Source: Dyadobacter luteus (GTDB taxonomy: Bacteria; Bacteroidota; Bacteroidia; Cytophagales; Spirosomataceae). Taken from it: a stretch of DNA of 64,000 nucleotides. The stretch covers positions 1 to 64,000 of the forward strand of contig NZ_QNUL01000031.1 of assembly GCF_003383615.1 (NCBI RefSeq). The letters are read 5' to 3'. Shown piece after piece: positions 43,045 to 51,363 of the stretch (position 1 is its first letter; each line of letters opens with the position of its first letter). The notes beneath the pieces were generated by a model, which searched no databases, was not told the DNA's origin, and worked only from the letters and a program-made list of their open reading frames with translations. Both the position numbers and the translations under genes were made by a program.

Positions 43045-43819
43045 TTTGGGCTTCGGTTACAAAAATTTCAGAAACAGACAATCTTGAAATCAGAAATCCT
43101 GAATAAACCTTGCGCATGGTTTCAGGAGTTTCATCGGGCGAATTGGTGATAAGCCAATCATCAGGTATCAGACCGACAATTGCCTCAATCTTATCAGCAG
43201 TAAGAATCGCTTTGAAAGCGGCATCCACCTTCTCCAGCTCAGATGCCTGGCGAAGCAACACATGATCTTTCACCTGTACAAACGGGCGCCTGGACTGCTC
43301 TTCCCAGTTTTCCCACGAATGATGGAAGTAAAGTGCGGCACCATGGTCAATCAACCACAACTCTTTGTGCCACATCAGCATGTTGGTATTTCGTGCGGTA
43401 CGGTCCACATTAGTAAGCAGGCAATCCAGCCATACGATTTGTGACGCGAGCAGGGAATCTACTTTGGTAACGAGCGGGTCGAAAGTAATGGCACCTGACA
43501 GGTAATGCATCCCCAGATTTAATCCTGTACTCGCACGAAGCAAATCCTGAATTTCTTCATCAGGCTCTGTTCTGCCAAATGCTTCATCCAGATTGGCAAA
43601 TACGATCTCAGGAATTCTCAATCCCAGAAGTCGTGAAAGTTCTCCTCCTATCAGTTCAGCAATAAGCGCTTTTAATCCCTGACCGGCTCCCCGGAATTTG
43701 AGTACATATAAAAAGTCGTCATCAGCTTCTGCAATCGCCGGCAGAGACCCGCCTTCTCTGAGTGGGGTCACATACCGTGTCACATGCACATGGCGCAGTT
43801 CCGGTGGTTGAAAGTTCAT
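43022..43819 (-). CDS. HipA-like kinase
   Basis: A 265-residue protein with a HipA-like kinase core. It has YVLKFRGAGQGLKALIAELIGGELSRLLGL (ATP-side lysine and glutamate, about 37-66), the catalytic loop DCLLTNVDRTARNTNML near residue 135 and the metal-binding LWLIDHGAAL near 153. It lacks the HipA N-terminal subdomain and a HipB antitoxin partner; instead its 3' end overlaps the DUF3037 gene. It may act in a two-protein toxin-antitoxin-like or defence unit or in housekeeping phosphorylation; the context does not decide. Confidence 0.82.
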   Translation of the reverse strand: MNFQPPELRHVHVTRYVTPLREGGSLPAIAEADDDFLYVLKFRGAGQGLKALIAELIGGELSRLLGLRIPEIVFANLDEAFGRTEPDEEIQDLLRASTGLNLGMHYLSGAITFDPLVTKVDSLLASQIVWLDCLLTNVDRTARNTNMLMWHKELWLIDHGAALYFHHSWENWEEQSRRPFVQVKDHVLLRQASELEKVDAAFKAILTADKIEAIVGLIPDDWLITNSPDETPETMRKVYSGFLISRLSVSEIFVTEAQNARKALI

Positions 43820-43886
43820 AGGTGATGTATCATATTAAAGTGTTAAAATTAGAATCATTTCTATCAATCCCTTTGGGTATGGACAT

Positions 43887-43920
43887 AAAAAATGCCGGAA
43901 CGATTCCCCGCTCCGGCATT
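43887..43920 (-). terminator. Terminator of the Tm-1-like operon
   Basis: Stem AATGCCGGA (43891-43899) with TCCGGCATT (43912-43920), followed by a T run on the minus strand. It ends transcripts coming from 44-46 kb before the HipA-like gene. Confidence 0.75.
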
Positions 43921-43942
43921 TTCGGTATTCAAATTGTACATT

Positions 43943-44806
43943 TTACTTGTCCAAAGTCAAGGCTTTAAAGCTTCTGGTTAGGTCAGTAAGTGATTTTTCA
44001 ACACCCATACGTTCCAAAGACGAGGCACCCACAAAACCCTGTGCATCTGTTTTTTCCAGAATCACTTTCACATCCTCAGGCGTATTCACCGGGCCACCAT
44101 GAGCAAGGAAGAATATATCAGGATTCACCGCGCGGGCAGCTTCAATAATTTTCTGAGTTCTCTGAATGGCGTCATCCATGGTACATGAAGCATCCACCAC
44201 ACCAATTGAGCCACCTACTGTAGTCCCTACATGTGCAATAATCGCATCAGCACCGGCTTCTGCCATTTGTCTTGCTTCCTCTGGTTCCGCTACATATACA
44301 ATCGAAAAAAGATCCATTTTGCTCGCCAGGCGAACCATCTCGACCTCTTTATCAAATCCCATTCCGGTTTCTTCCAGAACATTACGGAAATGTCCGTCTA
44401 CTATCGAATGCGTAGGAAAATTGTTGATCCCCGAGAAGCCCATCTCCTTCACCTTCAGTAAATGATGCCACATTCTTCGGCGAGGATCAGAGCCATATAC
44501 TCCGCAGATTACAGGAATTTCTTCTACTACTGGTAAAACTTCAAATTCTCCGATTTCCATGGCCACAGCGTTGGCATCACCATAGGCCATCAACCCGGCA
44601 GTAGACCCGTGACCAGCCATTCTGAAACGACCCGAGTTATAAATAATGATCAGATCTGCCCCACCTTTTTCTATAAACTTTGCACTGATACCCGTTCCGG
44701 CACCCGCTGCAATGATCGCCTTGTTTTGCTGAAGAGTGGCATTGAGCCTGTCTCTTACTTCTTGTCGGGTATAAGGGTTACCCTTCCCTGTCCATGGATT
44801 TGGCAT
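43943..44806 (-). CDS. Phosphoenolpyruvate hydrolase family TIM-barrel protein
   Basis: A 287-residue TIM-barrel protein of the PEP hydrolase family. The barrel shows IIAAGAGTGISAKFIEKGGADLIIIYNSGRF, GVYGSDPRRRMW, GINNFPTHSIVDG, AGADAIIAHVGTTVGGSIG and FLAHGGPVNTPEDV along the chain. It corresponds to the C-terminal half of the tomato antiviral protein Tm-1, with the N-terminal half encoded upstream. The true substrate is not established. It follows the partner gene by 53 bases. Confidence 0.88.
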   Translation of the reverse strand: MPNPWTGKGNPYTRQEVRDRLNATLQQNKAIIAAGAGTGISAKFIEKGGADLIIIYNSGRFRMAGHGSTAGLMAYGDANAVAMEIGEFEVLPVVEEIPVICGVYGSDPRRRMWHHLLKVKEMGFSGINNFPTHSIVDGHFRNVLEETGMGFDKEVEMVRLASKMDLFSIVYVAEPEEARQMAEAGADAIIAHVGTTVGGSIGVVDASCTMDDAIQRTQKIIEAARAVNPDIFFLAHGGPVNTPEDVKVILEKTDAQGFVGASSLERMGVEKSLTDLTRSFKALTLDK

Positions 44807-44859
44807 AACAGTATTTTACTTTGACACTAATTATATATTCTGTTTATATTTTTTTCTAT

Positions 44860-46080
44860 TTAAAGCTCCAGCATTCCCAATAAGGTGTCTACAAGCAACC
44901 CTGCAAATTCCTCGTCGTTGATATGCGCATTCATTTCTATCAGACTGACTTTCTTGCCAACTTCATTTCTGATTGAATCAAAAAGAACTTCGTTAACTGC
45001 GGGTCTGTAGAAAACATTTCCTACCGAATCTATTTGCGAAATTCCTTTGAGAGGAATCACAACAGCTGCCGCCGCCGCTGACCTGTTCACATGCTCCACC
45101 AGCCTTTTGCCCAGGATCATATTTTCCTCCTCATTAGTTCGCATCAGCGTTACATCAGGTGCCCAGCTATAGAATTCACGTTCTTTATATTTTGATGGAA
45201 TGGTGTCAGGATGGGCAAAATTAACCATATCCAAACATCCCGGTACGACTACCTGAGGAAGGCCCATTTCGGTGGCAGCACTCAGCCTGGTCGGGCCAGC
45301 ACTGCATATCCCTCCACAAAGTTCGTCAGCCAGTTCAGTTGTAGTAACATCCAATACCGCATCAAAACAACCTTCCCGTATCAAAGCTTCCATGGCTATT
45401 CCTCCTACTCCTGTAGCGTGAAATGAAAGTACTTCATAACCTTTGGCTGTGAGCAAAGCAGTACAAAAATCAACACAAGGGGTAGTGTTTCCAAACATGC
45501 TGATGGCAATACTTCCTTTCTTGTCCGCACTTTCACGTGCTGTTGTAGCAGCCATGGCGCATACGGCTGCAGCGGCCTGAGAGATGATAGGACTAATGAT
45601 ACTGTTCAGCCCCGCCACATCTACAATGGAAGGCACCAAAACAATATTTTTGTTTCCCACCTGCCTCGAAAGATCTTTGGCTGCCAATGTACTGATACAA
45701 ATCTTTGGTATTCCTAAAGGTGCATGTTGCATGGCTTCGAGGGCAATATAGGTTCCTCCGCCACCACCCATGCCTACAATAGCCTTAATCTCTCCACGCG
45801 CAATCAGCTGATCTATAATTTTTCCTGCGCCTGCTCCCATCACTTCAATCGCATGGCCACGGTCCCTGCTTCGGCGCAAATCTGCCACATTTGCACCACC
45901 TTCCAGTGCAACAATCTCAGACTCGAAATCGATATGGAACCGATCAGTACTACCCATCACACCCGTATTCATCATGATCACACGCTCACCATGTGATAGA
46001 ATACACTCCCTGAGGTAAGCAAAAACTTCCCCTTTCGTATCAAAACATCCTAATATGAGTACGGATTTCCCTGAAGACAT
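44860..46080 (-). CDS. Tm-1-like ATP-binding protein (UPF0261)
   Basis: A 406-residue cytosolic protein of the UPF0261 family, homologous to the N-terminal half of tomato Tm-1. It has VLILGCFDTKGEVFAYL at the N-terminus, VGMGGGGGTYIALEAM around 102-117, a nucleotide-binding glycine-rich loop, and SIAISMFGNTTPCVDF and VVVPGCLDMVNFAHPDTIP later. The protein and the PEP-hydrolase-like partner are commonly adjacent in bacteria. No cargo or pathway gene is linked here, so the reaction is open. Confidence 0.9.
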   Translation of the reverse strand: MSSGKSVLILGCFDTKGEVFAYLRECILSHGERVIMMNTGVMGSTDRFHIDFESEIVALEGGANVADLRRSRDRGHAIEVMGAGAGKIIDQLIARGEIKAIVGMGGGGGTYIALEAMQHAPLGIPKICISTLAAKDLSRQVGNKNIVLVPSIVDVAGLNSIISPIISQAAAAVCAMAATTARESADKKGSIAISMFGNTTPCVDFCTALLTAKGYEVLSFHATGVGGIAMEALIREGCFDAVLDVTTTELADELCGGICSAGPTRLSAATEMGLPQVVVPGCLDMVNFAHPDTIPSKYKEREFYSWAPDVTLMRTNEEENMILGKRLVEHVNRSAAAAAVVIPLKGISQIDSVGNVFYRPAVNEVLFDSIRNEVGKKVSLIEMNAHINDEEFAGLLVDTLLGMLEL

Positions 46081-46176
46081 TTTTTAGATTTAGCTGTTTA
46101 CTGCAAATTAGCTATCGGCAATTAGCCATAAGCTGTCAGACGCTTAAATGAATGGTTATTAGCGTATTCAAAATCA

Positions 46177-47019
46177 TTATTTATCTCCTAAACCAACAGG
46201 TCTGTCATTGCGCGACCATTCACTCCATGATCCTACATACAGAGATGCATCTCCGAAACCGGCCTCGGATAAAGCCAGTAACGTGTGGCAGGCCGTCACG
46301 CCGGAACCGCAGTGCACAAATATATTTTTGACTTCCCTGTTGCCAACGACATCGCTATACTTCTCACGTAGTACTTCGGCGCTCAGAAACTTTCCATGTT
46401 CATCCAGATTGCTCAGATAAGGCACATTGACAGCGCCGGGAATATGTCCTGCTACCAGGTCAATTGGTTCACTTTCTCCCCTGAAACGGTAATTTTCTCT
46501 TACATCAATCACGAGAAACTGATCGTCGGCTGTAGCACGAGCCACATCATCTATATCAACTGTAGGCTTAAGCCATGAATCAAATGTATATATCGATTTC
46601 CCCACTGTAGCTTCTTCACCAGTTTCAATCTCAACTCCTTCTGCAACTGCAGCCTGCAATCCACCATCCAGCACATATGTCTGCTGATGACCTGCGGATG
46701 TCAGCATCCACCATAAACGCGCGGCTGCATTACCTCCATTTTTGTCGTCATAAATCACGACTTTCGACGAAGGAGTAATTCCTTTTTCCGATAAAAATTG
46801 AGAAAATTCAGTTGGTGAAGACAGCGGGTGACGGCCACCATTTGCAGCGTTATCTGTTTTATGAGATAATTCAGTTTCAAGGTCGACGTAGCGTGCATAC
46901 TTAATATGACCCGCCTTAAAACGTTCATGTGCATCAGCTCCGCCACGGGCATCCAGAATAATTACATTGTTTCCGTCAGAGGCTAATTTTTGAAAATCAG
47001 CTACACTTAAAATTCCCAT
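46177..47019 (-). CDS. Thiosulfate/3-mercaptopyruvate sulfurtransferase
   Basis: A 280-residue enzyme with two rhodanese domains (about 5-130 and 150-278). The catalytic cysteine is C237 in VHCGSGVTACHT, a loop typical of 3-mercaptopyruvate sulfurtransferase (CGSGVTA) rather than thiosulfate:cyanide rhodanese (CRxGx). It transfers sulfur from mercaptopyruvate or thiosulfate to an acceptor in the cytosol. The ATG at 47019 gives the family start MGILSVADFQ; a longer frame begins at 47061. Single gene. Confidence 0.93.
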   Translation of the reverse strand: MGILSVADFQKLASDGNNVIILDARGGADAHERFKAGHIKYARYVDLETELSHKTDNAANGGRHPLSSPTEFSQFLSEKGITPSSKVVIYDDKNGGNAAARLWWMLTSAGHQQTYVLDGGLQAAVAEGVEIETGEEATVGKSIYTFDSWLKPTVDIDDVARATADDQFLVIDVRENYRFRGESEPIDLVAGHIPGAVNVPYLSNLDEHGKFLSAEVLREKYSDVVGNREVKNIFVHCGSGVTACHTLLALSEAGFGDASLYVGSWSEWSRNDRPVGLGDK

Positions 47020-47124
47020 GTTATAAATGTGTTTTATACGAGTCAATAAAGTTAATCCCATAAAATGGAATAGAAACTTTCATCTGCACAAAAAGTCAGC
47101 ATTTATAAGAGGCAAAGGGCTGTG

Positions 47125-47334
47125 TTATCTCACTATGGATACTTTCACTTTCACGAGTTCATACTGATCCAACTGACTGGTAACTGCGAAAGCATTTTTG
47201 CCCAAAATACTTTCAAGTGTTTCGTTATCAGCATAAACCTGAGGATCGTAAATATCATCCACCAGCTTACCATTTAAGATATGCCCCCATACAGGATTAT
47301 CGTCCGGCGAGTCTTTTCGTTTGAATGTTTGCAT
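47125..47334 (-). CDS. Small conserved-looking hypothetical protein
   Basis: A 69-residue protein without a recognised family: MQTFKRKDSPDDNPVWGHILNG, then DIYDPQVYADNETLESIL and a C-terminal QLDQYELVKVKVSIVR. It has a mixed acidic/basic composition and no membrane segment or signal. It begins 13 bases after the stop of the ThuA gene and so belongs to the same minus-strand transcript. No function can be proposed. Confidence 0.6.
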   Translation of the reverse strand: MQTFKRKDSPDDNPVWGHILNGKLVDDIYDPQVYADNETLESILGKNAFAVTSQLDQYELVKVKVSIVR

Positions 47335-47347
47335 GATCTGAAGCTGA

Positions 47348-48262
47348 TTAAATTTGTTTACTCAACTTTTCCAACTCCTCATTGCTGGGTTTGGCGGAGA
47401 CAATTCCCTCATCAGGAACATTCATCTGAGCGGTCCAGGCAATCGCATTGAGTACAAGTTTTCTGAAATTATCGTCCTGCCAGTTGGTATGCATGTGTGC
47501 TCCTGTGAATCCGAACCCACGACCAATAGCAGGTCTGTCGTAGGCCCAGGCCATGATTTGCGGTTCCTTATTTTCAAGAACTGCCTTTCTGACAAACTTA
47601 TTATTGGAGTGTGTTCCGTCTTTGAGCTGTAAAGTTGACTCAGGCGGAAGAGTTTGTAGTATAGGGGTTATGCCATTCATGCGGTTGACGAACCTCATGT
47701 GATAATACCATTCATCTTTTACCGCAAATGGTTTCACACCATTGGTTACAGGATGCTTCGGGATGGAGTCAAAGCTGGCTGTGAATATGGGGTTTACAGA
47801 CCAATCAGTTTCAAAATACCCTCCTATCCATTTCTGAAAGTATTGTCCGCCTTCGCCCTTAGGAATTTCGAGCGCAAAGTGTAACATCACAAGTCCGGTA
47901 CCTTTTGCCAGAATCTGGTCAAGCTTTGCAAGATGCGGCGCAAGTAAATGATCGCCTCCTCCGTCACAAAACACCACAATCGTATTAGCCTCTTTCAGCG
48001 GTGTTAAATCATCCGGCCAGCCCTGTATGACAAGTGTTTCAGATTCAGGATAAGCGGTTTTAAATTTTTCCGCCAGTAAAGTAGTACCACCTTTATGCTC
48101 ATGTTCCCCCTTTCCATGACTGTCCCCTCCGGCGATAAATACGATTTGCTTAGGTCCTTTGATCCGTACAGGAACAGGCGGAGATACTGCCCTCCATACG
48201 AAAGCAGATATACCTATAACTAGTACCAGTCCTGCAAGAATCCATCTTTGATTTGCAACCAT
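47348..48262 (-). CDS. ThuA domain protein, membrane-anchored
   Basis: A 304-residue protein with an N-terminal signal/anchor (about 5-27, RWILAGLVLVIGISAFVWRAV) and a ThuA-type flavodoxin-like fold (about 35-285). Markers: VFIAGGDSHGKGEHEHKGG, IVVFCDGGGDHLLAPHL, DEWYYHMRFV and FGFTGAHMHTNWQDDNFR. ThuA domains occur next to sugar oxidoreductases and heme proteins and are linked with glycoside metabolism. The location is periplasmic by inference. The sorbosone-dehydrogenase-like and DUF1080 genes nearby deal with related themes. Confidence 0.9.
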   Translation of the reverse strand: MVANQRWILAGLVLVIGISAFVWRAVSPPVPVRIKGPKQIVFIAGGDSHGKGEHEHKGGTTLLAEKFKTAYPESETLVIQGWPDDLTPLKEANTIVVFCDGGGDHLLAPHLAKLDQILAKGTGLVMLHFALEIPKGEGGQYFQKWIGGYFETDWSVNPIFTASFDSIPKHPVTNGVKPFAVKDEWYYHMRFVNRMNGITPILQTLPPESTLQLKDGTHSNNKFVRKAVLENKEPQIMAWAYDRPAIGRGFGFTGAHMHTNWQDDNFRKLVLNAIAWTAQMNVPDEGIVSAKPSNEELEKLSKQI

Positions 48263-48343
48263 CGTTTTTGTTTTTTATCTCTGAATGTTTCCAACGTCTT
48301 AAACCATCAGATAAATTAGGGACAAAAACCACGCCAACCGACT

Positions 48344-48856
48344 TTACGCAACTCTACCGGATCTTCTGATAAGTGGAAGTCCTCCACATTTCTCCCAGAT
48401 AGCGCGGATCAGATTTCTTTCTTTGACAGAGTGAGGATTGAAGTCGATTACAATTTCACCTTCGTTTATTCTTGTTTTGAAAAATTGTGCGTATTTATCC
48501 GACATCACAGATCTCGCCAATGCCCTGATCCCTCCATCGCGAAGATTCCCTACGACCATCATGGCCACGCCTGGAAAGGAAACGAACCTCCCCATAAAGC
48601 GAATTGCACTTTGTATAGCGTTGCCTGCGGCGGGACATCCGCCAAGTTGACTGGGATCCGGAAATACGTCTTTGTAGAACCGTTCCTTTGTATGTTCCGA
48701 CATCATCAATATGATCTCGTTGGGAGCGTAGCCCATCTGTAACAGACTGTTATAAGCTACTTCCGCATCTTCTTTTGTTGCAAAAATCCCGGTTACCGTT
48801 CCCGCATCTTGCCTTTTGTTGCTAATGATTTCCATACGCTCATCCGATTTTAACAA
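48344..48856 (-). CDS. General stress protein-like hypothetical protein
   Basis: A 170-residue protein. The N-terminal part GTVTGIFATKEDAEVAYNSLLQMGYAPNEI (about 20-48) resembles the 17M/YflT-type general stress domain; the centre has a glycine-rich hydrophobic segment (MGRFVSFPGVAMMVVGNL), and the rest is basic and helical. No catalytic motif. The start at 48856 or the ATG eight codons inside are both possible. It stands before the ThuA gene on the minus strand, 81 bases away. Confidence 0.55.
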   Translation of the reverse strand: MLKSDERMEIISNKRQDAGTVTGIFATKEDAEVAYNSLLQMGYAPNEIILMMSEHTKERFYKDVFPDPSQLGGCPAAGNAIQSAIRFMGRFVSFPGVAMMVVGNLRDGGIRALARSVMSDKYAQFFKTRINEGEIVIDFNPHSVKERNLIRAIWEKCGGLPLIRRSGRVA

Positions 48857-49078
48857 TTTAGAACGACGATATAATAAGAATTATACCACAACTTAAAAGA
48901 ATAAGACAAATGATATACGTTTTGAGATATTCATTGTACGTTCTAGAAAGTCATCGAAATATGTAGATGCACTTCTACACTTTGAACAATTATTGATATT
49001 AACTGGCATGCCTCTTTAACTTATAACTATATTGAGGTACTATTAAAATATTCTTTGCTAAACGATCCAACCTTAACT

Positions 49079-49864
49079 ATGAGCAATTTTATCAGTCTGA
49101 AAAGAACAGGTTCATTAATCATCGCCGGCCTACTTACAGGAATCGGTATTTCGGCGTCGGCCCAAACAGGCGTTGGTACCAAAGCTCCGAAAGGCGCTGA
49201 GGTATATCTTGATGGAAGCCGAAAAATGCTCGATGGCAAATGGATTTACTGGGAAGGACCCCGCTTTGCAGCCAAGCCTCCTATTAAATGGACTGTCGTA
49301 AACGACCCGGTGGACAAGGGGACTGTGATTAACTGCAATGACCCGGCTTCAGCAGGAGGTTTGTACGGATCAGCAGATATTGTCACAAAGAAAGAATTCC
49401 GCGACTTCCGCGCACACGTCGAATTCCTGATCACCAAACCCGGAGGCAATAGTGGTGTTTATCTTCAGAACCGCTATGAAATTCAGGTACTGGATGGTGA
49501 CACTACATCACATGGAATGGCTGCCATCATTAATGAAACTGCCTCTCCTTATCATGCTTATAACGGAATCGGGAAATGGAATGCGTATGACGTATTGTTC
49601 CGTGCCGCCAGATTTAAAGACGGGAAACTGGTTGAACAACCTGTGGTAACGCTCTATTTCAATGGTAAAAAGGTGCATACCAATCATCATATTGCTCAGG
49701 TTTGGGGTGGGCCTAATTCCGGAATTGATGGAGGTAATGATAAAGGAAAAGGAATTACGGATCGTCCGGGTGGATTGAAGTTGCAATCGGAAGGGCACGA
49801 TGTACTCTACCGCAACATCTGGATTAAAGAAGAAAATCTGACCAGTGCGGATACCGATTTCTAA
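49079..49864 (+). CDS. DUF1080 (3-keto-disaccharide hydrolase family) protein
   Basis: A 261-residue exported protein with a signal peptide (MSNFISLKRTGSLIIAGLLTGIGISASAQ over 1-29) and a DUF1080 jelly-roll domain. Typical are DARAHVEFLI-like DFRAHVEFLITKPGGNSGVYLQNRYEIQVLD (about 103-133) and GKKVHTNHHIAQ with GPIKLQ-like GGLKLQSEGHDVLYRNIWI at the end. The family hydrolyses 3-keto-glycosides and is often near sugar oxidoreductases. The ATG at 49079 places the signal peptide correctly. Single gene with a strong terminator. Confidence 0.92.
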   Translation: MSNFISLKRTGSLIIAGLLTGIGISASAQTGVGTKAPKGAEVYLDGSRKMLDGKWIYWEGPRFAAKPPIKWTVVNDPVDKGTVINCNDPASAGGLYGSADIVTKKEFRDFRAHVEFLITKPGGNSGVYLQNRYEIQVLDGDTTSHGMAAIINETASPYHAYNGIGKWNAYDVLFRAARFKDGKLVEQPVVTLYFNGKKVHTNHHIAQVWGGPNSGIDGGNDKGKGITDRPGGLKLQSEGHDVLYRNIWIKEENLTSADTDF

Positions 49865-49885
49865 AAATCATATCCTGACTGTTTG

Positions 49886-49929
49886 AAAAGGCCTGACCAA
49901 TTTGCTCTCAAATTGATCAGGCCTTTTTT
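49886..49929 (+). terminator. Terminator of the DUF1080 gene
   Basis: GGCCTGACCAATTTG and CAAATTGATCAGGCC form a 15-bp stem with one C-A mismatch around CTCT, followed by a T run (TTTTTTG). Confidence 0.85.
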
Positions 49930-49970
49930 GGGAATACGAGTTATTTCTAAATTTCAAGAAGGCTTTTAGC

Positions 49971-49978
49971 TATTTTTG
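49971..49978 (+). promoter_or_regulatory. Candidate -7 element of the cyclase gene
   Basis: TATTTTTG fits TAnnTTTG and is 34 bases before the ATG at 50013. A -33 TTTG at the correct distance is lacking. Confidence 0.3.
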
Positions 49979-50012
49979 GAAATAGCAGATTAACAGTAAC
50001 ATCGAACAATTT

Positions 50013-50909
50013 ATGGAATATCGGGTGGTATTTGATTTTGAAATAACATTCACAAATGGAGGCGGGATACAAGGTCAGGATTTCAGGCTGGATATTGAGG
50101 GTGCTGAAATTTCAGACACATTTCTGGCCGACTACATTGTGAAGGATTTAAGGTTACTGATGGCCGGGAATGTAACTATTCTTAACAAAAAATATGTACA
50201 GGAACCTCATAAACGCCTCTCCACCGATCCGCTTACCGAAGGAACGCTTATCGATCTCAGTCATGTGATTTTCGATGGACTCATTACTTACAAAGGATTA
50301 CCCGCACCAATTATATGTGACTTTTTGAGCAGGAAAAATGCTGTTGGCAAATATGAAGAAGGAACTACTTTTCAAATCGGCAAAATAGAGATGGTGAGTA
50401 ATACCGGAACTTACATTGATTGCCCGTTTCACCGCTATGAAAACGGAAAAGATCTCTCAGAGACATCATTAGAAGCTTTTGCAAACCTTAAAGCTGTCAC
50501 TATTGACGCAACCAACACAATAGAAATTGGCAAAACTCTCTTTGAAAATAAAGAAATTAGAGGCAAGGCAGTTATCGTGCACACGGGTTGGTCAAAGCAT
50601 TGGAATACCGAGACTTACTTTGAAAATCATCCTTATATTAACCGCGAGGCAGCAGAATATTTGCACGATTGTGAGGTAAAGCTTGTTGGGATTGACAGCC
50701 ATAACATTGATGATACAAGAGGAAACAGCCGCCCCGTTCATACCATTCTGTTAGGTTCGGATATTCTTATTGTTGAACATTTGTGCAACCTGGATCAATT
50801 ACCCGGGGACGAATATCTTTTTAGCGCTGTACCACCCAAATTTAAGGGTGTGGGTTACCTTTCCGGTGAGAGCTTTTGCAACTCTAAAAAATTAAAACCC
50901 GATGTCTGA
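50013..50909 (+). CDS. Cyclase family hydrolase with extra N-terminal segment
   Basis: A 298-residue protein of the cyclase/kynurenine-formamidase-like family. The metal-binding motif normally HxGTHxD reads NTGTYIDCPFH near residue 130, so two of the usual histidine positions are Asn and Tyr; a subgroup of family members has this GTY form. Other family traits are IDLSHVIFDGLITYKGLPAP and VGIDSHNIDD. The first 68 residues (MEYRVVFDFEITFTNGGG onward) are an extension with no known family, possibly a separate small domain. It overlaps the thioesterase gene by 8 bases, so the two are coupled. Confidence 0.82.
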   Translation: MEYRVVFDFEITFTNGGGIQGQDFRLDIEGAEISDTFLADYIVKDLRLLMAGNVTILNKKYVQEPHKRLSTDPLTEGTLIDLSHVIFDGLITYKGLPAPIICDFLSRKNAVGKYEEGTTFQIGKIEMVSNTGTYIDCPFHRYENGKDLSETSLEAFANLKAVTIDATNTIEIGKTLFENKEIRGKAVIVHTGWSKHWNTETYFENHPYINREAAEYLHDCEVKLVGIDSHNIDDTRGNSRPVHTILLGSDILIVEHLCNLDQLPGDEYLFSAVPPKFKGVGYLSGESFCNSKKLKPDV

Positions 50910-51342
50910 TATAGAAGAAGAAAAGTCGAAATTCACTTTCAAAACCAAACTGGAACTGCGTTGGAGTGATATGGATCAACTGGGACATGTGAACAATGCG
51001 ATGTATCTCACTTATTTTGAGCAAGCCAGAATCGAATATTTACATGAGGTATGCAAATGGAACTGGACAGAAACGGGTGCCATACTCGCCAACGCTTATG
51101 TAGATTACCACCGCCCGGTTGTTTACCCTGCCCCAACTTATGTTTATGTCAGTGTGAGTAAAATGGGAAACAAAAGTTTAGAAATCAGCTACATGATTGT
51201 TTCAGTAGTGGACGAAAAGGAAAAAATCATGACATCGGGTTACACAACGCTGGTCGTGTTTGATTATTCAAAACAACAAAGCATTGCCATTCCCGACAAA
51301 ATCCGGGCAGAAATAGAAGCTTACGAGAATCGAACTTATTAA
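50902..51342 (+). CDS. Acyl-CoA thioesterase (4HBT hot-dog fold)
   Basis: A 146-residue hot-dog protein of the YbgC/FadM type. The core motif is RWSDMDQLGHVNNAMYLTYFEQARIEYL (about 20-48) with catalytic aspartate D25. Family members hydrolyse acyl- or hydroxybenzoyl-CoA. The overlap with the cyclase-family gene suggests that the two proteins act on related products. It is followed by 21 bases and then the serine hydrolase gene. Confidence 0.9.
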   Translation: MSDIEEEKSKFTFKTKLELRWSDMDQLGHVNNAMYLTYFEQARIEYLHEVCKWNWTETGAILANAYVDYHRPVVYPAPTYVYVSVSKMGNKSLEISYMIVSVVDEKEKIMTSGYTTLVVFDYSKQQSIAIPDKIRAEIEAYENRTY

Positions 51343-51363
51343 TAGCCCACACGTAATCTGACA

